Shown: positions 18,733 through 28,700 of the stretch, in pieces
Position numbering within the stretch: the stretch's first letter is position 1
Layout of the letters: each line of letters begins with the position of its first letter
Source of the DNA: Nitzschia sp. DOCU1
Lineage: Eukaryota > Bacillariophyta > Bacillariophyceae > Bacillariales > Bacillariaceae
Length of the DNA: 64,000 nt
Direction: 5' to 3'
Assembly (NCBI GenBank): GCA_951394045.1
Contig: OX595993.1
Location: 682,001-746,000 of the forward strand
Translations under genes and position numbers: made by a program
The notes under the pieces: generated by a model
The model's input: the letters and a program-made list of their open reading frames with translations, nothing else
The model's database searches: none
What the model was told of the DNA's origin: nothing

Positions 18733-19998
18733 ATGTCCGATTCCGCCCCCAGTCTTCCGAATGCTTCGGGACATAATACTGCATCTGCATCTGCATCCGC
18801 TGCTTCCCAGAAAAACGGGCGTCTTCTTCGGGGCAGCACTTTCAATAGTGGAAATGGAGGACGTCGCAACAATATTAATCTTCTGGTTTGCTTGGGAGTC
18901 GTTGCCATGGCCTTTCAACTCTGGAGTTTTCGAGGCAGTTTCTTTTTGCTAGACCAAACACGATACAGTGATTGCAAGGACATTTATGAATTGTTACAAG
19001 ATGCTCCCTTGCAATCCCGACTCCGCAATGGCATTACCGAACCGGCCTTGCCACCCCCACCCAGTCTTTCCAACGAAGCGTTTCCTTGGCCGCGCACTGA
19101 CACAAATCATTCGCTAGTGGTCATGGTCCTTTCGCGTCGCAACGCCTTTGCTGTACGTCAGGGAATCCGAGACACGTGGGCGCATCAAGCCGATAATGTC
19201 TATTTTGTCTTGGGGCAAGGCTGTACAATACCACCCAACTATCGAGGTGTTGACGAAGGTGGAAATTCTTTCTGTAAAGTCAAACCCCGACCATTGGACA
19301 ATGCTCATTATCTCAATGCGACCGTTCATCAAATGGCACATGAACATGAATTGACGCGAAAATTACTCCAGGAACAATCCAAACATCAAGATATACTCAT
19401 CATGCCCCATACCGTCGACATGTATCGGACTTTGCCCGCCAAATTGAAATTTGCCTATACGTTTGTGAATTCACATTTACCCCAGGTAAAATGGGTGTTG
19501 AAGGTCGATGACGATTTCTATGTGCAAATCAGGGGCATGGAAACGTACCTGCAAACACTAGATGCTACGCAGCCGACCTTGGTCGGGGGTGATATTCGTT
19601 ACAATCATGCGGCTCACATGGGTGGCAAGTGGAAAGAATTGCCTCAATTTCCTAGAGGAGCGACCTATCCACCCTTTCCTTTGGGCTCTTATGGACATGT
19701 GGTGACACGATCTATTGTCGAATTTGTCTCCCGATATCAAGACGGCTTGTTTGACTATCAAGGCGAAGACGTCAGTATTGGAATATGGTTAAATCATTCC
19801 ATGGTGCCCTTCCAAACAAGGTTTGTGCAAACTGATCACATGGCCAATCATGGGGATTGTCGCAAACCCTCGCTGTTTGTGGTGGGGCATGATATATCTC
19901 CGTTTAAAATGAAAGTCTGCCTACGCGCTGTTGAATCGGCGGCTGGAGGAGGAACAACAGCCAAGACACTACCACGAGGATTTGGAGGAAAATTATAA
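18733..19998 (+). CDS. GT31 beta-1,3-galactosyltransferase-like enzyme
   Basis: 421 residues from ATG 18733 (MSDSAPSLPNASG); an in-frame ATG at 18667 would add 22 residues. Signal anchor at about 48-68 (INLLVCLGVVAMAFQLW), then a stem. Catalytic motifs of GT31 appear in order: RNAFAVRQGIRDTWAHQ (RxxIRxTW), VKWVLKVDDDFYVQ (DxD metal site), YPPFPLGSYGHVVTR and YQGEDVSIGIWL (the EDV motif). These mark a beta-1,3-galactosyl/N-acetylglucosaminyl transferase acting in the Golgi lumen. Donor and acceptor cannot be told. Single exon, intact. Confidence 0.9.
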   Translation: MSDSAPSLPNASGHNTASASASAASQKNGRLLRGSTFNSGNGGRRNNINLLVCLGVVAMAFQLWSFRGSFFLLDQTRYSDCKDIYELLQDAPLQSRLRNGITEPALPPPPSLSNEAFPWPRTDTNHSLVVMVLSRRNAFAVRQGIRDTWAHQADNVYFVLGQGCTIPPNYRGVDEGGNSFCKVKPRPLDNAHYLNATVHQMAHEHELTRKLLQEQSKHQDILIMPHTVDMYRTLPAKLKFAYTFVNSHLPQVKWVLKVDDDFYVQIRGMETYLQTLDATQPTLVGGDIRYNHAAHMGGKWKELPQFPRGATYPPFPLGSYGHVVTRSIVEFVSRYQDGLFDYQGEDVSIGIWLNHSMVPFQTRFVQTDHMANHGDCRKPSLFVVGHDISPFKMKVCLRAVESAAGGGTTAKTLPRGFGGKL

Positions 19999-20019
19999 GA
20001 TAACGAATCTAGCTAAACC

Positions 20020-20390
20020 ACTTTCTTGGTGTCGATTGGGCAGCCTCTTTGAGCTCGGATAACTTTTGGAGCAGTTGCACAAGTTCCAACGATTGTAATT
20101 GGGGGTCATTCTCGACTAGCTAGAGTAGTGTCGAGCCAGGAAAGGAGATTCTTAGCCCGGGACTGCAACGTTTGGGCGTTGGCAGTGCTTGGAATGACTG
20201 GCTGTCCATCCGGGCCCATTTCTTCTTCCAAACAAGCCTTGATGTCGTACCAACTCTTCGTTCTATATCGACGCCCACGTTAATAGGGATTATGTTTCAG
20301 GATTCCCTTGACTAACAATAAGTCTTTGAGATTTTTGCCATTCAGAAATGGATAGGTGATGGCTCGAGAGATAGAACGACATGAGGACAG
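20020..20390 (-). pseudogene. decayed coding fragment
   Basis: On the minus strand the stretch reads like protein: ITYPFLNGKNLKDLLLVKGI, then a TAA, then RYRTKSWYDIKACLEEEMG and LQSRAKNLLSWLDTTLASRE, a TGA, and after a frame change QSLELVQLLQKLSELKEAA. One stop and one frameshift interrupt an otherwise consistent sequence. Family not recognised. It may be the remains of a gene once next to the fucosyltransferase-like gene. Confidence 0.4.
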
Positions 20391-20463
20391 TCGGCGATAC
20401 TAGTGGTACTACTAGTAGTACTAGTGCCCGCAGTAGTGGTGCAGTCGGACCAGCAGGAGAAAT

Positions 20464-20745
20464 GTGGTCTGTGGAGGATGCATCGCTTCGCCACAAAGAG
20501 TACTTCTCGCGTTCGTGCTGTTTCTCCTGGCATGGACACAGCAAGTCGTTTCTTGGAGACATCCATTGGTTTGGAACTGGAGATTGTTGCTCGTTTCAAC
20601 GATACAAGACCCCATCTTCGACGAGGAACGGGCGGCGTTCTGGGCTACAACGTCCAAGTATTGTTCGGCCAATATCACTGCTGTAATGTCGGATCCCAAT
20701 TGGCTTGAATGTTTTGACAGCGGAAATCAGCAGGACAAGCACTAA
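20464..20745 (+). CDS. possible small secreted protein
   Basis: 93 codons with a hydrophobic N-terminal stretch (VLLAFVLFLLAWTQQVV) resembling a signal peptide, then IFDEERAAFWATTSKYCSAN and one N-glycosylation site (NIT). It overlaps the 3' end of the minus-strand gene by 4 bp. No homologue in the window; weakly supported and may be the 5' piece of a broken gene. Confidence 0.3.
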   Translation: MVCGGCIASPQRVLLAFVLFLLAWTQQVVSWRHPLVWNWRLLLVSTIQDPIFDEERAAFWATTSKYCSANITAVMSDPNWLECFDSGNQQDKH

Positions 20746-22373
20746 GTCAGCTGGCTGTCATCCACTGCCGTGACCAGCCACTTCAATGTGGCATTGAGAC
20801 CCACACGTTTCATGGTGGCAGATCCAATGGCAGGTGCATTCATTTCCACAAGATTCGGCAAATACTGTGGTAGTTTCGAGACAAAGGGATTGATCTTGCG
20901 ATTACCTCTTTGAAAGTATCCTCTTCCAAAGGTTCCCATGACAGGAAAGATACCAAAACTACTGATCGAAGTAAATGCTTGTTGCGCCATGACCAGTCGG
21001 GCATAGCTCAACGGCATGGTCTCCTGCTCGTCATTCCGAATGGATATTGTTGCCTGTGGAAAGTGTGCTTGTAAATACTCGACCAATAAATACGTGGCTT
21101 GTTGACACGCTCTAATGTTGGGTTGGTCTTGAAAGCGATTCCGGTAGGTTTGGAAGGAATGCGTCACAATGCCAATGGTGGTTGTGGCATTATCAATCCA
21201 TTTGGGATACTCGCTAAAATGAATCATCTTGTAGTCATCCCCGGGAACATCTCCCATAATATCTCCACATCGAAAATGAATAGAGACTTGATCTAATGTC
21301 ACATTTGGAAACATGGGCGCTGAGTGGTTGCTGATGTAGTTTGGATGCAATTTGTAATTGCCCACAAAGGGAGGAGGACCGACCAATGCCATGGCCATGT
21401 TTCGTAAATCGCCTTGAATGACATGAGCAATTCGGTCCAGGCCAATGAGACCATATTTAGTATAACATACTTCCCCGTCAGTTGGTGGAATATCTCCATC
21501 ATAGGGCCACTGACTACTTCCATTATTGCCCCACTCCGGGGCGGGATAGGAACCATCAAACCATGCCATGATATTGCGGCGTAATTGCCAGTCGCGAGTG
21601 CCCGAGAAAAAGGCTTGTTTTTTGGGATTGAGCAAACATTGAAATTCATAATCGACCTTGGCTAAAGCGGCAAGCATACGGACACTGTAATGTGCCGTCA
21701 ACCAATTGCCTTGTCCTGGAGTTCCAATGGTTGTTTCATCACAGGGCAATGCAATTCGAAGTAACGGTGCAGGAAGACTGAGTGAGCGATCCAGTACCGA
21801 CTCGCCATAGCCATAATCCAATGTTGAGCGCAATGTCATGTATCGGACAAGTTGACATAGTTTGAGGTGTTTCTTTCCCCAAAATGCAAAGGTATGATTG
21901 ACTTGAACAATCAATTGTCCTTTTGTCGTTATGACGCCCGGGGTTTGTTCGAGTCCCACAAACACGGTCTTGTTGGAAATCAATGGACCTTGCGCAAGTT
22001 GTTGTTGAATCAACCGTCGGAGTTTGACCTTCCACATCAATGGCGTCGAATTGGTCGCATCGTTCAACCAATTTAGTAGAATTTCGTCATGTTCGTTTCG
22101 AAGATCATTGCGCTCGGCGGGTGGTGCTGGTGGCAAGGCCAACGACGACGACAACGTTGTCGTGGAATTTGTTCTCTTCGTTATACCGGCAGCTTTTTTC
22201 AAAGACACTTGTGCCACAGGAGGCGGCCGTAGGACGCGAAGAAACCACACATTGAATACGAGGGCCAACAAAGGCAAGGCCACTACCAAACTCCAAATGA
22301 CCCAACGGATAGGAACGACACCTTTCCGCCGCTTTCCTCGTGTCGTTTTCTTGGGTTTTTGAAATCGCGGCAT
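20742..22373 (-). CDS. Golgi type II membrane protein, fucosyltransferase-like
   Basis: 543 residues. A basic N-terminus (KKTTRGKRRKG) precedes a signal anchor at about 23-47 (WVIWSLVVALPLLALVFNVW), then a Thr/Ser/Pro stem and a large lumenal region with several N-glycosylation sites (NSTT, NHT, NGS, NHS, NVT, NAT). Near the middle-to-end is VSIHFRCGDIMGD, resembling the nucleotide-sugar-binding H-x-R motif of fucosyltransferase-fold enzymes, followed by SIRNDEQETMPLSYARLVMA and a SISSFG motif as in that fold. The fold call rests on these motifs alone. Likely Golgi glycan enzyme, in line with the three genes upstream. Confidence 0.8.
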   Translation of the reverse strand: MPRFQKPKKTTRGKRRKGVVPIRWVIWSLVVALPLLALVFNVWFLRVLRPPPVAQVSLKKAAGITKRTNSTTTLSSSLALPPAPPAERNDLRNEHDEILLNWLNDATNSTPLMWKVKLRRLIQQQLAQGPLISNKTVFVGLEQTPGVITTKGQLIVQVNHTFAFWGKKHLKLCQLVRYMTLRSTLDYGYGESVLDRSLSLPAPLLRIALPCDETTIGTPGQGNWLTAHYSVRMLAALAKVDYEFQCLLNPKKQAFFSGTRDWQLRRNIMAWFDGSYPAPEWGNNGSSQWPYDGDIPPTDGEVCYTKYGLIGLDRIAHVIQGDLRNMAMALVGPPPFVGNYKLHPNYISNHSAPMFPNVTLDQVSIHFRCGDIMGDVPGDDYKMIHFSEYPKWIDNATTTIGIVTHSFQTYRNRFQDQPNIRACQQATYLLVEYLQAHFPQATISIRNDEQETMPLSYARLVMAQQAFTSISSFGIFPVMGTFGRGYFQRGNRKINPFVSKLPQYLPNLVEMNAPAIGSATMKRVGLNATLKWLVTAVDDSQLT

Positions 22374-23269
22374 CGCCTGGGCATCCTACGTTGTCTCACT
22401 ATGTGTCACTATTCTATTGAAAAACGTAGTTATCGTTTGTTGGGACAACCCGGTAGACTGCTTCTATGGGGGGTCTCTCGAGAGGTGTTTGACAAGTAGA
22501 AGTGAGGAGGCGTCGCTTCGTTTTCTCTGAAAAGATCGGATGCCCCCAAAAGATCGCGTTCCTTTTGAATCATGAGTGTCAGTCAGTACTCCATCCCTTT
22601 CAGTCATGAATCAGTCCCACAATCCCTCTTCCCTCATGGATGACGTCAGTGTGAGTGGTGTCCCGAAAAATAGTTAGTTAGTTAGTCTCATGGATTAGTA
22701 GTTAACTTGTTATCTGTAAACTACTGCCTATAAAGGCTTTAATGACGCACAGGGTGCCTGCCGATAGGTGGTTGTCCCTACCACCTAATAGAACGTTCCT
22801 CGGAAGACCCCTCTCTAGTAGGAGCAGTCGTCGTTCAAAAATTAGAGACAGACGACTAGTTTTTCCACTAGTAGAAACTGCTAGTAGAAAGACTGTTAAC
22901 TACTAGTGCTGCTAGAGCTTTTGGTTAATGGCGATATCCTTGTTCTTGTTTCATCGTACTCCTTGCTGTCATTCCGGCCAGGAGAAAACCATTTGGAAGC
23001 CTTCCAAAAACATCCACCTGTTGGTCGGCGCCCGTTGCGTTTTCACTCGAGAGTTGTACTGTGTGAAACCCCCACATTAGTACACAGTAGAATCCTCGAC
23101 AACACTTCCACTCTATTTCGTGAGCCTCCTTCCATGCATATCTCATCAAGGACTTCATCGGTTACGTAGTTTTTGATCGGCAAATGTCGGGCTAGAGCAG
23201 CTGGAAATAGGCGTACGCGGGTGGGAACGGACGTCACTTTCTGTGGGACCTTGTGTAAGATGATTGGAA
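22374..23269. other. intergenic; promoter of the fucosyltransferase-like gene
   Basis: No convincing gene. Holds the TGACGTCA site listed separately, an AGTTAGTTAGTTAGTC run at 22674-22687 and several ACTAGTAG words at 22860-22910. Confidence 0.5.
22638..22660 (+). promoter_or_regulatory. CRE-type TGACGTCA site
   Basis: GGATGACGTCAGTGTGAGTGG lies about 270 bp before the start of the fucosyltransferase-like gene. The palindrome TGACGTCA (22641-22648) is a classic bZIP/CRE site and contains the TGACGT and ACGTCA words known as CO2/cAMP-responsive elements in diatom promoters. A near-identical extended site lies before the FAD4-like gene. Confidence 0.5.
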
Positions 23270-24280
23270 TCATGGCTCCGCTCTACTACCAACAACTTTT
23301 GCCGACGAGCCGCGTCGTCGAAATCGTAGATAGCACTTTCCCACTCTCATAAAAGGAATCAAAGGCAAGTCGGACCAGCGCATAGTAGTAATAGCTTCGG
23401 GGTCGGTGCACAAGAATTCGACACTGTATCCCTGCTCTTGAAAGCAGGCATCCCAACGGGCACAAACACGGCTTGTACATCGACAAAAAGCGTGAAGCCA
23501 GTAATGAAACAAGGTGGCCCAAAGTAAATACGATGTTCCTACTCCGATAGCGAATCGCCACGACGGGGTTGGTAAAAGTTCGTCACTGATGCTGCCACCA
23601 AACACCAAATGGATACAGAATCGAAATAGATCGACAATACCTGATCCGATGCCAAAGAGAAAGACGCAAAGGATTTTAAAGTGCAACCACAACCAAGGCC
23701 GGCCTACCTCCGCATGAAACTGATTCCATGGTGGGAAATCCGACGCAGGTGCTGGGAAATCCGAGGGAAGGAATGTGTTTGGTGGCCGCCCCAAGTCTTG
23801 AAGGTGCAGCTGACTCGGGGGTCCTTCTTGGCGGAAATCAAAGAAATCGATGGAATTTTCGTCCTGATTTTGAGTTACCGAATGTGAAGAAGACAAAAGA
23901 GAGTAGAAGCCATCAAGAATCAAGTGACATACTTCAACTCCTCCAGTCTCGCCACTGTCGTCGCCGTCTCGTTTCTTTTGCTGCGATGATGATAAAAGGT
24001 GTTGTCGGAGGTGTGACGGGAAGGTGAAGATATCGGACAGAACGTTCTTAGCTTGTGCTATCATCAACCGACAAATCCACCGGGAAGCATCGCGTGCTAT
24101 TATTGCCACGACACAACCAAGGGTCAAGACGATACGAGCCCTTTGATGCAAACTTGCCGCAACATTGGTGTTCGATGACAGTAGAAGCAACAGCAGCGTG
24201 ACCGCCACGATCGCGATGACAAAAAGAAGCAGAGCTGAAGCAACAACTTCCGAGTTTGGCTCATCATAGTCAGCTTTCAT
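23270..24280 (-). CDS. multipass membrane protein, function unknown
   Basis: 336 residues with four hydrophobic segments: about 13-36 (ASALLLFVIAIVAVTLLLLL), 48-65 (IVLTLGCVVAIIARDA), 200-230 (FKILCVFLFGIGSGIVDLF) and 245-270 (GVGTSYLLWATLFHYWLHAF). A soluble Ser/Gln-rich loop separates the first and second pairs. The C-terminus is Cys/Arg-rich. No family recognised. Start chosen as the only upstream ATG in frame. It is divergent from the FAD4-like gene, sharing about 420 bp of upstream DNA. Confidence 0.7.
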   Translation of the reverse strand: MKADYDEPNSEVVASALLLFVIAIVAVTLLLLLLSSNTNVAASLHQRARIVLTLGCVVAIIARDASRWICRLMIAQAKNVLSDIFTFPSHLRQHLLSSSQQKKRDGDDSGETGGVEVCHLILDGFYSLLSSSHSVTQNQDENSIDFFDFRQEGPPSQLHLQDLGRPPNTFLPSDFPAPASDFPPWNQFHAEVGRPWLWLHFKILCVFLFGIGSGIVDLFRFCIHLVFGGSISDELLPTPSWRFAIGVGTSYLLWATLFHYWLHAFCRCTSRVCARWDACFQEQGYSVEFLCTDPEAITTMRWSDLPLIPFMRVGKCYLRFRRRGSSAKVVGSRAEP

Positions 24281-24496
24281 TCTTGCTGGAAATTTGTTTT
24301 CTGTCGGCCATTATCTGCATAGCCTGATAGACCATTCCATAGCTTCCCACGTGCTGCGTTCGATGCCATACAATTGTGACTTTAGTCGCAAAAGAAAGAG
24401 GGAGCCACCGACGAAAAGATAATATCGTCAGTGTCACTCATCATCACTTCAGTCATGAGTGGTTCAACCCTTCGCGCGTTTCATGTGATTGATCCC

Positions 24497-24520
24497 GGAT
24501 GACGTCAGTCACGAGTGGTT
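24497..24520 (+). promoter_or_regulatory. CRE-type TGACGTCA site
   Basis: GGATGACGTCAGTCACGAGT sits about 195 bp upstream of the desaturase start codon. TGACGTCA is at 24500-24507, and AACGTCAG lies about 30 bp downstream. The 13-base core GGATGACGTCAGT plus GAGTGGT is shared with the site at 22638. It could serve either gene of the divergent pair. Confidence 0.5.
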
Positions 24521-24699
24521 CGAAACTATTCCCGAAAACGTCAGCGAAACCACATCGGCCACATTTTCCAACTGCGAACACGCAAGTGGCGAACGAAGCG
24601 CGAAAGGTGTTGAGGTAAGAGCATCCTCCAGCGCAGTAGATTCGAAGCGTTTCCTTGCATCGGTCCGTATCCATTTTCCAAGAACAAAGTCCATTGACC

Positions 24700-25701
24700 A
24701 TGAAGATGTTATTTTCCGTTTTCCTCCTCTCGGCGAGTACACTCTCTGTCAATGCGTTTGTACCCCAGACGACGTCATTGCTTCCATCCATCCAATGGCG
24801 GACAGCACCTCTTTCTCCAAGCCCGAAAACGTTGACGAGAGCCACCACCTTGCCCGAAGAAACGATGCAACAAGCACCCAAAACATATCTCGACGATGGG
24901 TTTGTTTTTGGATTGGAAGGATCAGGAATTCAAAGACCGAAAGGCAAGGTAGCCCAAATTGTAGTGGAAGGAGATAGTCTCGAGACCAAGCCATGGCAAG
25001 TTGCCGTGGTGGCGGGTACCATGCTTTTTCATGCGGGAATGGCTGCATCGTCTTATATGGGAATGTTGGCGGTCAACAACGGGAATATCTTACAAACTAC
25101 CATTCAAGCAATGCTGTTGTTCGCTTCTAGTTATATGTTGGCTGATTTTGGAAGCGGCGTCCTACATTGGAGCGTCGACAACTACGGCAATGGACGGACG
25201 CCAATCATGGGTGGGATCATTGCCGCCTTTCAAGGACACCATTCGGCACCTTGGACAATTACAGAGCGTGGATTCGCTAACAATGTATACAAACTTTGCA
25301 TTCCGTTTGGCATTGTTCCAATGGGACTAATTGCCTTGTTGGCCGGACCTTTTACAACATTTTTCATGACGGTCTTTTGTGTCATGGAAATCATGTCACA
25401 AGAATTCCACAAATGGTCTCACATGACAAAGGGAGAGTGCCCGCCTTGGGTGAACCGTCTACAAAGTCTAGGTTTGACCATTCCGCGTAAACCGCATGCC
25501 CTACATCACATGGCACCGTTTGAAGGAAACTATTGCATCATTTCGGGAGTGTGCAATGAGATTTTGGATAAATCGGGCTTTTTCCGGCGGCTGGAACACA
25601 TTGTCTACAAGATGAATGGGGTGGAAAGTAACGCATGGAAACTCGACCCAGAATTGAGAGAGCGAACTTTGCGGGGCGACTACTCACTGCCTAACAACTA
25701 A
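24700..25701 (+). CDS. plastid-targeted FAD4/Kua-family lipid desaturase
   Basis: 333 residues from ATG 24700 (MKMLFSVFLLSASTLS), preferred because a proper signal peptide starts there; an in-frame ATG at 24655 adds 15 residues. The signal peptide ends at VNAF-VPQ, the AF-type junction used for import into complex diatom plastids. The core has two hydrophobic segments and the His motifs of the Kua/TMEM189/FAD4 family: GVLHWSVDNYG, AFQGHHSAPW, SQEFHKWSHM and KPHALHHMAPF. Plant and green algal FAD4 makes the trans-delta3 double bond of 16:1 on plastid phosphatidylglycerol, a lipid known in diatoms, so this is the likely role. Intact. Confidence 0.88.
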   Translation: MKMLFSVFLLSASTLSVNAFVPQTTSLLPSIQWRTAPLSPSPKTLTRATTLPEETMQQAPKTYLDDGFVFGLEGSGIQRPKGKVAQIVVEGDSLETKPWQVAVVAGTMLFHAGMAASSYMGMLAVNNGNILQTTIQAMLLFASSYMLADFGSGVLHWSVDNYGNGRTPIMGGIIAAFQGHHSAPWTITERGFANNVYKLCIPFGIVPMGLIALLAGPFTTFFMTVFCVMEIMSQEFHKWSHMTKGECPPWVNRLQSLGLTIPRKPHALHHMAPFEGNYCIISGVCNEILDKSGFFRRLEHIVYKMNGVESNAWKLDPELRERTLRGDYSLPNN

Positions 25702-25745
25702 CTTTTATTTCTACTGAGGTCTCTAGATTCCATTCTTGGTCTATA

Positions 25746-28700
25746 CTATGTGGTTTTGGCTTTCGCCGGTTGTTTTTTCTGCTTGTAGGCGAGGTAGGCA
25801 TTGGAGATGACATCCACAGAACGCTGTACTTTGTTCAAGAGCCTCCAATGCTCCATGCGTTGCCGAACGTCGGCGCCACTAACGGGTGAGGCCGTCGTTG
25901 CAATGCGCATAATGCTGTGAGTGCGATCCATGCGGTAGCCCCAGAATCCAAAGCTAATCTTGGAAAAGAACCTCTCCACACGCCTTCCCATATGATGAAA
26001 CATAACGGTCATGGAAACGAATCGTTGCATCGAGGCGATTCGAGTCTCGTAGAGCTCTTGGGCCATGTGTTGATTGCGGGCCAACTCAAAGTCAATTTCC
26101 TGATTATCGCGCTTGCCCGAATTGATTTTGCGCACCGTTTCCCCAAAGTATTTTTCTTTTGTCGCTTCGATTTGGATAATGCCTCGGCTATCGCGATGGC
26201 TAGGGGGCATTTTTAGGATGGAAATGTCAAAGCCATTCTCTTGGACAAACTCTGTAAATTCAAGGTAGGAAACTTTCCCGCTGGCATCAGTATCCGTTTG
26301 ACGAAACATGACTCGAGCCTCGTTCTCAGTGATTTCGCCATTGACAGACTGAAGCCCTTGGATAAACTCGGCTTCGTTCAAAAGACCGTCCCCATCTTGA
26401 TCCATTCTTGAAAAGAGCTGGTGTAATCGATCATTTTGCTTGCGATTTCGAATGGCATCGGCGACGAACTTGTCAACGGAAAGATCCTTCTCGCCTTCCT
26501 CGTCTCCATCCAAAAAGGAGGGGGACTTAGAGCTTGACTTTTCGTCAATGTCCAGATAGGCACCGAGGAGTGCTGGAGCGGATCGACGCTTATTGATCTT
26601 CAAGGAAATGCTGCAGTCGGCCACTCTGTAAACCGATGCATTCAGCGAATCTATTCCTGTATTTGGTTTCATTTGCAGAACACTCGACATGCGCTTGAGA
26701 ATCGAGCTTCGCCACTCGGAACTTTCCATGGTACTCTCCAATGCACTTTCTTGGCCTCGTAGATTTTTATTATGCTCATGTTTTGCGTCTGACTCCACCA
26801 ATAGTCTCTCGCACAAGAACAGGGGACGATGTCGCTTCAAGAAGATTCCATTAAACGAAAGATCCAGTTTGAATGGATTGTGACCAAGAGTGATACTTTC
26901 GCAAGTCCCTCCCCAACTTTGAATGCTGCTAGCTTGATTTACTGCGAGACAGACAGAGGCTTCTGCCGTCGAGAGCGCCGACAATCGCCCATCTGGCCGT
27001 CCGAAAATTGCCAAAGTTCCGCGTACAACTCGATGAGTGTATCGGTGTACTAAGTGATCGCTAGGATTTGCGCTCAACACGTTGAGCCCAGCAATCGAAT
27101 ATGAGACGGCAAAGATTTTGCTCAGGAACGCCTCGGCGGACTGGGCTACCCACGGAATATCGCCAATGACCACAGTTCGGCCGACCATTCGATGTAAAAT
27201 GTTTCGTCCCTGCCACAACCGCAACAGTAGGATGCAGATCTGAGGGCACCAGAAATAAATTGCAGCGTCGATTGCTTTGACTGAATTGAACAACGAATGT
27301 CAAATGAGTGAGAACTGTAGACCAAATCCAAGGGCAGCCACGCGGATATACTTACCAAGATAGATCCAATCGTTTGACAAGCCCGCGGCTCGAGCGATGC
27401 CAGAAGCAATGGGATACCCAGAAATGACGGTGCCGAAGATGTAGAGGAAGCACATGATGTAGGCTCGCACGTTCTCCAGAATATGCTCGGACCACAAGTC
27501 CCCAGCCTGCCGGAGTGATTTGAGGACTTGTGACTCACGATCCAATTCGTAGCCTTGGACATTGACGCCTACAATTTCTATCAGAGCATCGATGTTCATC
27601 TGGTTGCATCGCTCCAGAATTTGAATGTCCATGGCCGTTATGATTGCACCAGTCACTCGTCGGTATCGAGCATCGCTCAGAATAACCACGCTCATATACT
27701 GGAAAAGATTTGTCAACAATTGGTGTGTCGCCGCGACAGATAGCGAGCAAGGCTCAGCAGGCCGAATGCCAATGCCCGTTGAGAAAATGCGGTGGTTCAA
27801 TAGGTGCTCTCCTCCATCCTCCAATTGATTCAGTAGGCGGAGATTCTTTCCAATTTGAGTATCCCAGTCGCCAGTAACAACGAAGATATTCTTGGTCGCG
27901 CTTTGCAACAGATTCGAACATGCCAAGGGAGCAAAGGTACCACCCGAATGGCTTACAATGATGACAATAGTATCGTTGAAGCTTGTGGTCTGCGTTGAAA
28001 ACGGGAATCCACACGTCGGGATCGAGATTTCTTGGCCACACATTCCCAAGATCTTATTGCTGCTCATTGCCTGTACTGAAAGTTTTGGAAAGCACTTTTG
28101 CAAATCACTGGCAAACTGCTCTGCAAGCCAGAGTGATACTTCGCAACCCGTCAACAGCACATCAATCGAATTGGACTGGTACCGACCCATGATTCGGCCT
28201 TCAAGTCTAGCCTTCAAACACAAAGAGAGGTGGAAAGCCGTCAAACGGTTCATACTCGAATTGGCTTTGCTGGAATGAAAATCTTCCTGGATGGCCCGAC
28301 AAACTTTGGGAATATCTTGAATATCTGACAAAACCGGATCGTTGGTAAAGGCCGGAAGAGGCTTGATGAGAACATTTCTAGTAAGCCGAGTCAGCCGATG
28401 ATAAAGCTCGCGATCCAAGGTGGAGGACTTGGATTGTTGACAAATAACCACCTTGACTGCCCCTTTCATGACGGTGTGAATCGGCAAATGAAGTGATGGC
28501 TTGGACACCACGTGGCTCACAAACAGAGGAGACTTTCCGTCAGCAGACGACGTGTTGCAGCCCCAATCCAAAAGTACGATTTCGCCTCCTAGATCATCCA
28601 GGTCAAGACGAGTCGCATCTCTATCTATATCACTAGCGTCGCCGTCGTCGGAAGTTGATTCGATAGTGGTATCATTATCCGAGTGGGGAAGCTTGGCGCC

